Assembly (NCBI GenBank): GCA_964007475.1
Contig: OZ023273.1
Location: 8,141,234-8,205,233 of the forward strand
DNA length: 64,000 bases
Source of the DNA: Hybos culiciformis
Lineage: Eukaryota > Arthropoda > Insecta > Diptera > Hybotidae
Reading direction: 5' to 3'
Shown here: one piece after another, positions 42,001 through 54,616 of the stretch
Layout: each line of letters begins with the position of its first letter
How positions within the stretch are numbered: the first letter of the stretch is position 1
Translations under genes and position numbers: made by a program
Notes under the pieces: model-generated
The model's input: the letters and a program-made list of their open reading frames with translations, nothing else
Told to the model about the DNA's origin: nothing
Databases searched by the model: none

Positions 42001-44617
42001 AATTTTGTTAGTTTTTTTTTTATCTTGAAAATGTTCTAAAAACTGAACATTTGGACATACATTTGAATTCACTTAGATTTACTTTCATACCAGACAATTT
42101 AATAGGACTTTTTTTTTGCCATGTAGGGTTATTTTAGTTAAAATGTGAAGAAAAAAAATTTTTTTTTACAAGTATATGGACATTTTCAGCCTTTTAATGG
42201 ATCATCGTAGAAAAATGTACATCACATTTGAAAAACATTTAAATGTATGTAATTGTATAATTTCGACGATACGATGCGATGGCAGAAAATACGAAACTTA
42301 AGAAAACTATTAAACTATGATTATAAAAAAATATTAATATGAATGAGTGGTGTTATTTATTTGCACAGGATAGTATACGTACGTACGCATGTACATGTAC
42401 AATACATTTCTTAAGAATTTTTAATAAAAAATTTTATGCTGAAATTGAAGAATTATTATTTTATTAAAATGTTCAAAGTTGTACATTTATAAAAAAAAAA
42501 AAATTCTTGGGAGTTGAAAAATCATAATAAATGATGTTTATATGTTTTGTATCTACGTACATACATGGTATGTAATTTTTTTTAATATAAGAAATGTGTT
42601 GTCAAAAATTGAGGAAGATATCACCAGGTACAAATAAACATTAACATGACAGGATATTTTTGCCCAGTATGTGTTCTTTTTTTGCTTATAAAATGTCAAT
42701 ACTCTAGAGAGAAAGAAAAATAATAATAAAATAATAATAAAAAAAAAACTTACATATCAAATCTACGTGATACGCCCTTATAGCTGTCATTTAACGTATA
42801 AAAAAAAAACTTGTAAAATAGTTTGAAACCAAAATGTGCTGTCCAAAAAATATTTCATGTCATTGTAGAAATAAAGACTAATCCGATTACCTTATAGCTT
42901 TTACATCTCTGTTACTTGTTACTTGTTATTATACTTTTACACATCATTGGAATGTAAGAAATATGAAAATTTAAAAAAAATTAGTTTTGTCGTTATCGTC
43001 GTAATTATCGTCGTTATTATGGTGCTTCTAAAAATTAATTATAAAACTTTTGTATATTAAGAAAGTTTTTGAATTAATTTTATAAAATTTTTAGTCAATA
43101 CATTTTTAAGATAATTTATTAAGATAATTGAATTTTATTCCAAATTTTTTAATGGATCACTAAACTATAGGTACAGATGTTTTCACTTCTAGCTAACTAC
43201 ACAGTGTCATTACAAACAAATAACTTAAAAAAAATGAGAAAATCACAATCAAATACACCGCCATAATTATGAAAGTAGATACTCTTAGTCAAAATTAAAA
43301 AAAATGAGATTAGTTATTAAAAACCACATTATTTTAAATTAAATTAATTTACTTGTTCAACATTATATGCAATTCATTTAGTAATAATTATACAAGTCGT
43401 TAAGCATTTCAAAACAAAAAATAAATGACTATATCACTTTAAAAATAACGAATCCTCCAAAATTTTTTCAATCCCTCGAAAGAAATTTTCACAAACATTT
43501 GGAAATTAAACAAAATTGTTATTAAATTACATTTAAAAATGTACAATGTAGGAGTTTCTCCAACGAATTTAATTTAATTAATTCTAAGAGAAATCTTGGA
43601 CATAAGATACAAGAACCAACCGATCCATAGTATATTTAAAAGCAAGTAACTTGCGTGCAATATTTTATTTGTGAGTGCATTTTATAAATAAAATTAAATA
43701 AGTCGCAATAAAATTTGAATTTGAATTAGCCATGTATGTATAGATGTGCGAAAAATATGAGCAAAATCGGTGCGGGAGAAGTACGACAAATATCAGTAAC
43801 TAGCAAAATGTTTAAACTTAATAAAGTAATTAATATAATAATAAGATGAGTAAACTATATTAAGCAAGCCCACTAATTTAAATTTTCATTTTTTTATAAT
43901 GAAACTTTTAGGTGTTTTATAATAAAACAGTAAGTCATTAAAGATGGAAAACTCACAAAACTCAATGCAATGTTTTGATTTTTGTCATCCATTATCTAAT
44001 ATTTTGGAAATATTATAAAAATACATTAGAATAGAATTTTTAATATTTTTATGTTTCTAAAAACATTGTATATTTATTTAAACACACCATATATTTAGCA
44101 TAAAATTAATTTTAGGGTTTTATTTTAATGTAGCTTACTAAATAACTCTAAAAGAAAATAGGTATATATATAAATGTATGTATAGGTATATGTATTTTTT
44201 GAATCGAATAAAAATCGATATAAATTTTTCAAAATCCTTTTCTCTAATTATGTAATTATATTTCAATGAAGTTCAATTCAACAAATGCCCATTTCTGGTT
44301 CTAGAGAATTGGTTAAATAAAACTGTTCAATCGATCTCATCGAAATTCATAATTTCCTCAAACATTGCAGAAGCTGTGAGAGTAGTCAAGTCATAGTTAC
44401 ATACCTTTTGTTTATGTTGAGATTTCCATTCGTAGAGCGATGTATAATAATAGGGAAATATTAAGTCCTCTTTTTTTATAATAACAAGAGTAAAATGTTT
44501 CCCACATTTGATATGTGAATTCAAAATTATTATTTTTTTGAACTCACATATCAATATAACATATTTTATTATATGTAAAGTAGTGTGAATTGTTTTTGAG
44601 TAAAGTTTGTCTGGCTA

Positions 44618-44661
44618 GTTCGTCCACTCATCAGCCACTGATGAGATCAGAGTGGACGAAC
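44618..44661. repeat. Imperfect 17-bp hairpin
   Basis: GTTCGTCCACTCATCAG, a 3-nt spacer CCA, then CTGATGAG and TGGACGAAC interrupted by a 7-nt insert (ATCAGAG). Without the insert the arms are perfect reverse complements. Probably the relic of a small fold-back. No gene is adjacent. Confidence 0.55.
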
Positions 44662-45869
44662 GCGATCGAAACAAGCTTTTCGTATATTCTAAAATATTAA
44701 GTATTTACTTTATAGTGCAGATTTGTAAAATTTCGATCAGTTTATATCTACTCGCTTTATGTTGTTTTATATAAAACAACTACTATTATTTGTAAATAAC
44801 GAAAATATTGCTTTAATTATTTTTAAGCGTTCAAAATAGTTGTTTAAATAAAAACTTAAAAAAAAATATATAAAATTAAAAAAAACATTATAAAAACAAC
44901 TTATAGATGGTATAATAAATTTTTTACTCCTGTTCTTTAAAAGGATTCTCCATTAAATAATAATCAAAAAAACGTTTGGAACCGTAATAAAGTTTTAAAG
45001 GAGGTGAAATTGAAATAAATTGATATATCTTTCAATAAATCATCTCAGTAGAAAACCACAATAAATCTCCTAATCATTGATTCAAAATAATAAGCGTATC
45101 ATGATATTGTACATATTTTAAATCATTTCAAAGCATTTCATTCATTCATTTATATTTTACTTTTCAAACTTAGTGTAGGTATCTACATATTATTAAAATT
45201 TATTTGGACATGTAGGATTCCGAGATTTGTACGCAGTAAAAAGAATACAAAAAAATATAGAACAATACTGCATAAATGGAATATGAAGCCCGTTTTCAAC
45301 ATTTCGATTTAAAATATTTTCTGAATTTTTTTTTATTACGACCGCGAATAGAGAGTATCAGTTTTTATTGAAATCCACTTTCAACTCCTTCCTTCGCTAT
45401 CATGAGCACATTCGGGAGTTAAATGTTTGTTTTTAGCTTCCTACAATCTACATTTACACAGATTTATCTTCAACCCCCAATCCGAACTTCTTTTCCCATT
45501 CGAGGCAAAATTTGTTGGAGTGCCTATAACTGGAATATATCTTGATACTAATTTTCATCAGAATCCATATAATTTCGACCCTTTGCTTATAACTCTGTTG
45601 TCTGGATTCGGAGAATCTTAAGGTTTGACTTGTCTGACAATAAACGAGTTTGCGCATATTTTGGCATTAGTACGATCGAAATCGACATAGTAATTTAATA
45701 GTTATAAGCATTTTAGTGCGCGCCATATAGAAAGTGAAAACATACAGTCCGTTTTTTCATTTTTACACAAAGCAAATATATTTTTCATACCAAATCTTCT
45801 TATAATAAAATAAAAATGATAAATTTACTCAAGCAATTCCAAAAACTTAATTTTATTTCAAAATTAAAT

Positions 45870-46680
45870 AAAAAATCCTTAAAACAAAATCTTTATATAC
45901 AAAATCCTTAAATACTTAAATGCAAAATCCTTAATGACTAAATCTGCAATATTTAAAAGTTTCGCAATTTTTTAAAACCTTTGCTAAAAGTGTAAGACTT
46001 GGCTAGTAACATTTAAACTTAATAAAATGTAAAGAAATTTAATTCAAAAATCCAAAAAGGTCTTGGGTATATTTTTTAATTCAAACATTTATTTGGTTGT
46101 AATGTAAGGAAATAATTACAAAATTTAATTTAAAAAAAAAGTTCCTGGGTATATCTTTTAATTGAAACATCTATTTGGTTGTAAGGAAATAATTACAAAA
46201 TCTTTTTTACACAATTGTTATTTCCAAATTCTTAATAAAAAATCTTTATTTATAAAATCTTTAAACACAAAATCTTTAAAGACAACAAATCTTTAATATT
46301 TGAAAAAAAAAAAAAAAATAAGGATAAAATCTTTATCTTTTTATGTTTTTCCTAATATAATTATATAATCACTGAAAATTTCCCTTTTATTATTTGACTT
46401 TCATCCTGAGGGCTCAGATATTTTCCATTTGTTTATTAAACTCCAAAACATGGTTATTGTATATGTTACAATTATTATGATATTGTGTTCGATTGTCAAT
46501 TTTCAAAAATTTCTTAATAAAATATGTAGCTCTTATGTATTAAATATACACGACGATAAAATTCTTTCAACAAATCCCTACTTTCAAAATCCTTAAACAC
46601 AAAATCTTTATTTACAAAAATCCTTAATTCCAAAATGTTTTTACCAAATTCCAATCAAAACTTTTAACCGATTATACTTT
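45870..46680. repeat. Degenerate AAAATC(C/T)TTAA repeat field with a tandem duplication
   Basis: Words of the form AAAATCCTTAA, AAAATCTTTAA and AAATCTTTATTTACAAAATC recur many times over about 800 bp. Within this, two related segments of about 75 bp lie in tandem (about 46058-46200), each with GGGTATAT(T/C)TTTTAATT and ATTTGGTTGTAA followed by GGAAATAATTACAAAAT. It looks like a decaying minisatellite. Confidence 0.6.
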
Positions 46681-47736
46681 CTACTTTAAATATATAATAT
46701 CCAAAGTCCTTCTTTTAAAATTCGATTTTATTATATTCTTTAATTAATTAAAATTAATTGATACAATATTTATCACATAACCACATTTCTGTTTTTATGT
46801 TTAGTTTACTTTTGTTTAGTTAATTTTTAATTTCCTCTTTAAGTTAATTTATAGTTATTATAAATCTATCATAAATCATTAAATCAATTGTATTCGTATT
46901 AAGCGTTTGAAATAAATAAATGTACATATACTATGTTTTGTTACAGTAATGTACCTAACTGTATTAATTATTAAAATTAAATTAAATTGTTGATTAATTT
47001 GCAACAAAATATTAAAATTTGTATAAAAAAATAATAAAATTTCTTTTTCAAAAATAATTTTTTTTTTTTTCTCCATCTTATATTTTTGTTTTTTTCCAAC
47101 GGCTTGGCGCTAAGAATATTTTAATTTCAAATTTCAAATTAAGTATTTCGACACTACTAAGTAAGCTATGCGGGAACACTTTATGGGAATAGTTTTTGTA
47201 TATTCGATTCTATGTTTTCAAATAGGATTTTTGCAAAAAACACAAGGCTATAAAGAATCGTAAAGTCAACCATGTTCTGTACTTTGCAATAATTATCGCA
47301 TTTTACATAAGTGGTACAAAAAAGGACAAAAATAAATTACTAGATAATGTACATATTTAATTTTTCTTTTCTTTCTGCTAGAATAATTTTGCTAACTCAT
47401 ATTGATAATATTGATGACAATGTTTCCAACAAGTCATTCAACCCGGTGAAAACCTCAAACCATTGACTCTATTTACAATGAACTCTGTGAATCGATTGTA
47501 TAAAGCTAACCATTATGATTTTTTTCTTTATATGATTGATTCTCTTCTATAAATCCAATCACAAATGGCCACGTTGAATACAATTATTTTTTTTATCTTT
47601 TAGTTCCATTTAAATAAAGAAGCAATTCGTTTAAAGTTCAGAGAAATCAGAATTTAGACTTTTATTAAAAATTTAAAATAAGAAAATATTGTAATGTTTT
47701 AATTTTCTATCAATTAAAAATAAACATAAAATTAAA

Positions 47737-50700
47737 ATGCAGAAATATTTTGCAATTCTTTGTTTTTTGTTCCTAATTTTTACCGGTAATATTTATTTTA
47801 TATAAATTTTATTAATTTATAATTTAATTACATGCGAATTTTTTTTTTCTTTTCTAGATTTAGCTTTAGTCAATGCTGAAAATGAGAATGAGGAGGATTT
47901 ATCAAAAGTTGACGCCCAGTTTGGTGCCAGCAAAGCTGGCTCTCCAACGGGTAGGCAATAAATTACTAACAATTTTTTTTTTCCCCCCAGTTTTACAAAT
48001 TTATTTTATTAAATTTATTATGAATAAAAATAAAAATTTAATCTAGATAGGTAGGTACCTACCTACTTCGCTTCGCTGTGCTAAACTTTTTAAATGACGA
48101 AAATGGGAAATACCTAGGTACCTACTGCACTTTATAATTTGAAATAGACATCAATGTTTGATATGACGTGGCCTCAACTCCTACATTCATTAAGTTTAAC
48201 AAATAATTCACTTCAAACATTCGTTTGACCAAATTATTACCTATTTTGGAACGCTCGACTAAAATAGGTCTTAAGCATGAGCGTACCTACCTACCTACTC
48301 TACCTGCAAAGTGTTCATAAATTGATATTAGTAGGCGTACCTAGGTCTTTAGATCACTTAGCAGTAAGTTTCATTTCGAAAATCTCGATCACGTTTGCAC
48401 TTGGTATTCAAAAACAATAAGCTATGAATCATCCTTTTAAATTGAGGAAAAAAAAAACTGTTTTATGTAACTTTTACTAGAGGCCTAGTCGTTTATCTTA
48501 TAAAATTAAATTAAAATAACATACCTACTTAATCAAGATTTATTTTAATATCAAATCATTTGGACCCTTTACATATATAAACACACATACCTACCCACTT
48601 TAAGTTTATAAAAATCTGAGTTCGAGAAATACTTCTTCGCATATCTTGAGTAAAAAGTATGTTCTAACTTATCAAACTAACTTCAAAATGAGTTTTCTTA
48701 AAGTAAAAATTAAATTAAATTAATGCTTGCCAATTTAAACTAATAAAAATAAAATAAATATTTTTTCTCAAACTAGATTCTGATACTTTGAAAAAAGAAG
48801 AAGAAGCCATAAAAATTGATGGACTTAGTGTAGCACAAATGAAAGAATTAAAAAAAAAGGTTTGCAATACATATTTTAACTTTGAATTTAATTTTGTTAT
48901 ACATTATTATCCAATTTTCACTTATAGACTGAAAAATTCGCATTCCAAACAGAAGTAAACAGAATGATGAAATTAATTATTAATTCACTGTATCGCAACA
49001 AGGAGATATTCCTACGTGAATTGATTTCGAATGCATCAGATGCCCTAGATAAAATACGTTTAATTTCATTAACAAATCGTGATGAATTAGATACGAATTC
49101 AGATCTAGATATAAAAATTAAAGCTGATAAAGAAAATAAAGTCTTGCACATTATGGATTCGGGTATTGGAATGACCAAGGCAGATTTAATAAATAATTTA
49201 GGAACTATTGCGAAATCTGGTACGGCCGACTTTTTGTCAAAAATGCAAGATAAAAATTCGGCAGAAGGACAGGATTTGAATGATATGATTGGACAATTTG
49301 GTGTCGGATTTTATTCTGCGTTTTTAGTTGCTGATAAAGTGGTTGTCACAACTAAAAATAATGCTGATAAACAATATATTTGGGAAAGTGATGCGAATAG
49401 TTTCAGTATTGTGGAAGATCCACGTGGCGATACATTAAAACGAGGTTCAATCATTTCTCTTTACTTAAAAGATGAAGCACAAGATTTCTTGGAACAAGAT
49501 ACTGTAAAACAATTGATTAAAAAATATTCACAGTTTATTAATTTCCCGATTTATATGTGGACAAGCAAAGATGTTGAAAAAGAAATTGAAACAGAAGAAA
49601 AAGTTGATGAGGAGAAGAACGTAGAAGATGGGGCAACTGATGATGAAGAAACCGACGATGATGCTAAAGTAGAAGAAGCCGATACTGAAACTTCCAAACC
49701 AAAAACGAAGAAAATTACTCAAACAATTTGGGATTGGGAAGTGATTAATTCAAGTAAACCAATTTGGACAAGAAAAGCATCAGAAATTACTGAAGATGAA
49801 TATAAAGAATTCTATAAAAGTTTAACAAAAGATGTTGCTGATCCAATGACACAGACTCATTTTGTAGCAGAAGGTGAAGTTACATTTAAGTCATTACTTT
49901 ATGTTCCAACTGTTCAACCATCTGAAAGTTTCAATCGATATGGCACTAACGCTGATAATATTAAACTATATGTTCGTCGAGTGTTTATAACCGATGAATT
50001 CAACGACATGATGCCAAATTATTTGAGTTTTATTCGAGGTGTTGTTGATTCTGATGATTTGCCACTAAACGTGTCTCGTGAAACATTGCAGCAACATAAA
50101 TTAATAAAAGTTATAAAGAAAAAATTGGTTCGAAAAGCATTAGACATGATCAAAAAAATGGATGAAAAATCATATGCTGAGTTTTGGAAGGAATACTCCA
50201 CGAAGTAAGTTACTATTTTTAATGTATAAGATATCAATATTTCCGAAACAATTATTAATATTTGATAAAATAAATATAAAAAGCATACATACATTACCTA
50301 AAAAATATCGAATCAACATTACTAAAAAAAAAATAATTATGAAAACAGTGGAAATTTTGCTCAAATTTTATTTTATTTCAGCATTAAGCTCGGAATCATG
50401 GAAGACCCCAGTAATAGATCAAGATTAGCTAAACTACTAAGATTTTTATCATCTAATGACTCTAAAGCTGTAACAAGCATAGCTGACTATGTAAAACGTA
50501 TGAAACCAAACCAAACAAGCATTTACTATATTGCTGGTGCAAATAAAGCTGAAGTCGAGACATCGCCTTTCGTTGAACGTCTCTTGGCTAAAGGTTATGA
50601 AGTATTGTTCTTGACTGAAGCTGTAGATGAATATTGTATCTCTGCTCTACCCGAGTTTGATGGAAAAAAATTCCAAAATGTTGCTAAAGAAGGTTTCTCA

Positions 50701-51264
50701 TTAACTGAATCAGAATCAGCTAAATCGAAATTTGAAGAGTTAAAGAAAACGTTTGAACCTTTAACAAAATGGTTGTCGGAGGTATCTCTTAAAAATGAAA
50801 TCACAAAAGCTCAAATATCCGAACGTTTGAGTAACTCTCCTTGTGCTTTAGTAGCTGGTATGTTCGGCTGGACTGGAAATATGGAACGCTTAGCACTTTC
50901 AAATGCTCATCAAAAATCTAATGATCCTCAAAGATCTTATTATTTAAATCAGAAAAAGACATTGGAGATTAATCCCCGACATCCAATTATAAAAGAGATG
51001 CTCAGAAGAATTGAAAATGATGAAAATGACGAAGAAGCCAGAAGAGTATCAACAATGCTATTCAATACAGCCACATTGAGATCAGGTTTTATGCTTAAAG
51101 AAACTGCCGGTTTTGCTGAAAGTGTCGAAAAAATGCTAAAAGATTCGCTGGGTATATCTGATGAAGATGTTGAGTTAGAAGAATTTGATGTAGAAGATAA
51201 GTTTGAGGAAAATGTTGCTGCTAATGATGAGGATGAAGACAACACAGAGCACGACGAATTGTAA
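47737..51264 (+). CDS. Gp93: ER HSP90 chaperone Gp93 / GRP94 (endoplasmin)
   Basis: An ATP-driven chaperone of the endoplasmic reticulum lumen that folds secreted and membrane proteins. Five exons: 47737-47785, 47858-47950, 48777-48859, 48928-50204 and 50382-51264, giving 794 residues, the normal family length. The signal peptide is [17 protein letters not shown]. The N domain carries [16 protein letters not shown], the ATP-lid region around [15 protein letters not shown] and [18 protein letters not shown] Glu/Asp-rich charged linker follows (exon 4, around [10 protein letters not shown] and DDEETDDD). The middle domain has [15 protein letters not shown] and RRVFI, followed by the NVSRETLQQ segment. 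The C-terminal dimerisation domain ends EHDEL, an ER retrieval signal of the HDEL type. No truncation or frame damage is seen. The gene converges on COG2 with 288 bp between stop codons. Confidence 0.97.
47951..48776 (+). other. Second intron of Gp93, with a cluster of ACCTACC/GGTAGGT words
   Basis: It runs from the GTAGGC donor to the AACTAG acceptor. Within it (about 48043-48350) are many copies of the palindromic word TAGGTAGGTACCTACCTA and its parts on both strands, in a patch richer in GC than the rest. No coding sequence. The same word recurs near 53.83 kb, 59.40 kb and throughout 61.25-61.76 kb. Confidence 0.6.
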
Positions 51265-51552
51265 AAATATTCATTTATGTCTTAATTATAATTAATTTAT
51301 ATAATTTTGGATTTACAAAAGAATTGTATTTTTTTTTTCTTTTTTTGTGAAATGCATTGATTTTTTAATGCTGTATACCTATTGTTTTCTTAAATTATAT
51401 ACATAGGTACATATTTTCAATTTCAGAATTTCATAACTTTTTTGGTAAGTTATGTGTAGTAAAAGGTAGGTTGGAGCCCAATACATAACCATCATCTCTT
51501 CATTCATTAAAGTTTTATTAATTAACATTAAAATTATTTTTTGTTTATTTTA

Positions 51553-54500
51553 TTAATGTTCATCAACAAGTTTATTTAATATATCTAATTTAACTTTACA
51601 TGATTCTTTTTCAACCAGCATTGAAATTGTTTTTGTCCATGATAAAACATCCAATTGCAGTTGTCGTCGGATTTTCTTATCATCAGACATAGTTAAAGTT
51701 TCGTTTGGATTTAACTCTTTGTTTGTTTTATTTTGTAGATTTTTAAGGCGTTTTAAAGATTCTTCAGTTTTTTTAGCAGATGTTAAAACTTCCAGAATAG
51801 AATTGGAAAACCTAAAATAATAAGTATAATTTTAATTGTATTCATTCAAGTGTTTCACTACTGAATTAACAAGAATTGAGAACTTCAAAAACCTCGTTTA
51901 AATCCCCCCAAACAAAAATACGTTTAAATTTTAATTTTTTTTACCTTTCTGTAATTAAATCAGCAGATTCGCCAATAATATATTTCACATCGTTTTTGTT
52001 GGCATCATCCCGAAACTCTTTCCAAAAGTTTAACAACGGATTAATCATCATTTGAACATATTGACTATGCATTGTCGGAGCATCGCGATTCGTTTTGCGA
52101 TACAACCTTAAAATATCATGACAACTAATATTTTTCGAACTTTCCGTTGATAATTCCGCAATCAGCTTATCTTTTAACCACATAATTATTTCCAAAAATT
52201 TTGAATTGATTTCTTCAAAACACATTTCAATTAATTTAACTTCGTTTTGAATTTCTTTTGGCCGTTTTTTGATAACGATCAATTTAATTTCCTCAATTAC
52301 GTGTAAATATTGAAAAATGTCATTGTAAAGAAAAGTATAAATAATAATTTTATTCGGAAAAATTTGTTCATTAACTTTCTTTAAATTATTATTCAAACAA
52401 CTTAGAATTCTTGCATGGGAATTTAAAGTTAATTTAAAAAAATTGCAAAATAATGAACGTATTATAATATTTTCCCGCCAAATTTCCTTAATAACATCAA
52501 AACAATTAATCAAAGATAATTTTTTCACATCACTTCGTTCATTAAAAAATTTTTCAGTTTTTAAACATTCTTTTTCTAAATTTATAACAATTTTTTGATA
52601 ACAAATTTGATAATAAACATTCGAATTTAATTTTGATGAATTGAATATATTTAAACTTAAATTTTTTCGAAATTTTTTTATTTCACTTTTTTTATTTAAA
52701 ATTAATTCAATTTTACTTAAAAATTCATTAGTCATTTGATATTTTATAAAATAATATTCTGGATTTCCTGGAGCAAATATTATTGGTATTTGATTTTCTA
52801 ATTGATCTTCAATTTCCAGCCAAAAGCTATTCAAGAAAAAATCAAATTTTTTAACTGATTGCGCGGAATCATTAAAATTAAAATTATATGTTAATTGCAT
52901 TAACAACTCCATGTCCGTTGGTATAAATTCTAAAATTTTTGTAAACAATGTTGAAATATCATTTTTAGTTAAATTCTCGGTTAACAATTTTTCCAATTTA
53001 TATTTAATTACAGCTTTTTGAAAACATTTTTCAGCTTCTGAACATAAATTTAAACATAAATATATTTTTAATAATCGTTCTAGTTGCAATTTATTTGATA
53101 AATTTTCTAAAAATTCTTTATTTAAATCATTGATTAATTGATTTTCAATTAAATTAAATTTCTGTTTATCATTTTGTGTTAACAATTGTTCACAATTTAT
53201 TTTATTCCATTTAAAAATCATAAATCTTGTTGATTTTTTTTCTAATAAAATTATTTTATTATATTCTGTTGAATTATTGCACTCAGTTGTTGTTGTTGTA
53301 TCATTGATAATCTGAATTAAGCTCTTGTCAGTATTATTATCGCTTGGTATTCCTTCATTAGGTTTTTGCCATTCTTCATCTTGTAATTGTTGTTGCTCCT
53401 TTTTTTCATCGAATAACTTCAAATATTGATAAAATTTCAATTGATAATTCAACTTTTTTCTTATTAATTGATTTCTTTGTTTTTCTTTATATTTATTTAT
53501 AATTTCTAAATTTAAATCTAATGTTTGTTTCAATTTCATTATATTTTCTTTGATTTTCAACAATTCTGTTGTTAAATAATCAATTAATTGAATAAATTCT
53601 TTAATATTTGTTGATAAATTTATAAAAATTGAATAATCTTGATTAATTAATTTTGACATTGATAAATTTAATTTTTGTAAATATAAATTTAAATGTTCTT
53701 TTAAAATTTTTAATGATGTTGAATTTTTGATGTAATTGGATTTTATGAAATTTTCCAATAAAGCGTTCTAAAATGATAAAAAAAAAAATTAAATTCTATT
53801 AGTTTACAACAATAATTAAGATACGTAAGTAGGTATGTAGGTACCTAGTTAGGTATAGTGGGTGGGTAGGCATATCAGGAATATTAGTTATTAGAAATAA
53901 TTATTTTAAGTTGTGATAATAAAGGTTCTGCATTTCTCTTAAAAAATGTTCTTCACATTCGAGAACATTAAAAGAAAAAAGGGTGTAACTACAGTTTCCT
54001 TGAACCCCTCAGAATCGGCTTAAACTTGGAGGGGGGGTAGATGCGGTACCCAAACTCCCAAAACTGAAATCTGTTCTTTGGGCAAAGGCCCCGTTTCGGA
54101 GATAGGGCCCCCCAAAGTTTTCATACATTTTGTATGGGAAAAATGTATGAAAACTTTGGGGGATCCTATCTCCGAAACGGGGCTTTTGCCCCAAGAACTG
54201 ATTTCAGTTTTGGGAGTTTGGGCACTGCCTCTACCCCCCCTCCAAGTTTCAGCCAATTCTGAGGGGTTCAAGGAAACTGTAGTTTAGCCGAAAAAAGCTT
54301 TAGATGAACGGCTCATCAAACTTCATAATAAATAGATATTCCACTGATTTTTTTTTTGGTAGGCGGATAAAAAAATTGGTACATAACCATTGGAGAAAGA
54401 AATGATATCATATTTTTCGCTTTTTTTTTGGAATAAAAAATAAATTTTTATTATCGATATCGATATCAAAAATCAAAGTCAAAGTTTATATTCATAAAAA

Positions 54501-54616
54501 GCGACAAAAAATAAAAGGTATTAGAATTTAGGTATAAAAAAAAAAATTATTTAAACCTCTGGCAAACTTTTCTGGCTTGCATTAATATTCATTAATAAAT
54601 TATTTAATTCTTCCAT
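51553..54616 (-). CDS. Cog2: Conserved oligomeric Golgi complex subunit 2 (COG2)
   Basis: A lobe A subunit of the COG tether, which directs retrograde vesicle traffic within the Golgi. Exons (minus strand): 54616-54557, 53767-51945 and 51811-51553, giving 713 residues; animal COG2 is 700-740. The diagnostic stretch is near the N terminus: LKEHLNLYLQKL, then KLINQDYSIFINLSTN (family: ELIN.DYADFVNLSTNL), followed by predicted coiled coil. The C-terminal exon has SLKRLKNLQNKTNK and SDDKKIRRQLQLDVLSW, as in other insects. The protein is very rich in Lys, Asn, Leu and Ile, so it is diverged. Exons 2 and 3 are secure. The proposed first exon (MEELNNLLMNINASQKSLPE, GTTTAA donor) is weaker: it keeps frame and starts with ATG, but it lacks the LCFDK-like segment usual before this point. 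Intron 1 carries a fold-back transposon. Confidence 0.9.
53974..54297. mobile_element. Near-perfect hairpin transposon with 8-bp target duplication
   Basis: The element is 53982-54289. From AACTACAGTTTCCTTGAACC (left) to its reverse complement (right), the two arms of about 144 bp mirror each other closely around a 10-nt loop at 54131-54140. The outer ends start GGTGTAACTACAG and GGCTAAACTACAG. GAAAAAAG flanks both sides (53974-53981 and 54290-54297). A diverged single arm with the same end (GGTGTAACTGCAG) lies at about 59259-59389, which supports the border. It lies in COG2 intron 1 and is much richer in GC than its surroundings. Confidence 0.85.

Larger units (their letters stand above)
28548..47736. 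other. About 19 kb without a supported gene between labial and Gp93
   Basis: No exon with a recognisable protein is visible on either strand. The stretch holds the 5' flank of labial, a 21-bp tandem repeat with GATA motifs and an Exd/Hox-type site at 29.86-29.92 kb, two inverted-repeat elements (36.96-37.39 and 38.08-39.03 kb), an imperfect palindrome at 44.62 kb, and a field of degenerate AAAATC(C/T)TTAA repeats at 45.87-46.68 kb. Between 40.9 and 41.5 kb there is a less AT-rich pocket of unknown meaning. Homopolymers and TA microsatellites are frequent. Confidence 0.6.

Noticed and set aside
44327..44554. Minus-strand 75-codon frame with internal GTATGT and CTCTCACAG splice-like sites
   Set aside because: The implied intron would be about 31 nt, too short, and neither half matches a family I know. 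No supporting context.
44630..44691. Hammerhead-ribozyme-like order CTGATGA ... GATC ... GATC GAAAC
   Set aside because: The CTGATGAG belongs to a 17-bp inverted repeat that would fold differently. Stem II would be only GATC/GATC with a 15-nt loop, and I find no matching stem I or cleavage triplet downstream.
48918..51245. Minus-strand frames opposite Gp93 exons 4 and 5
   Set aside because: Antisense shadows of the conserved chaperone sequence; no splice or start context.
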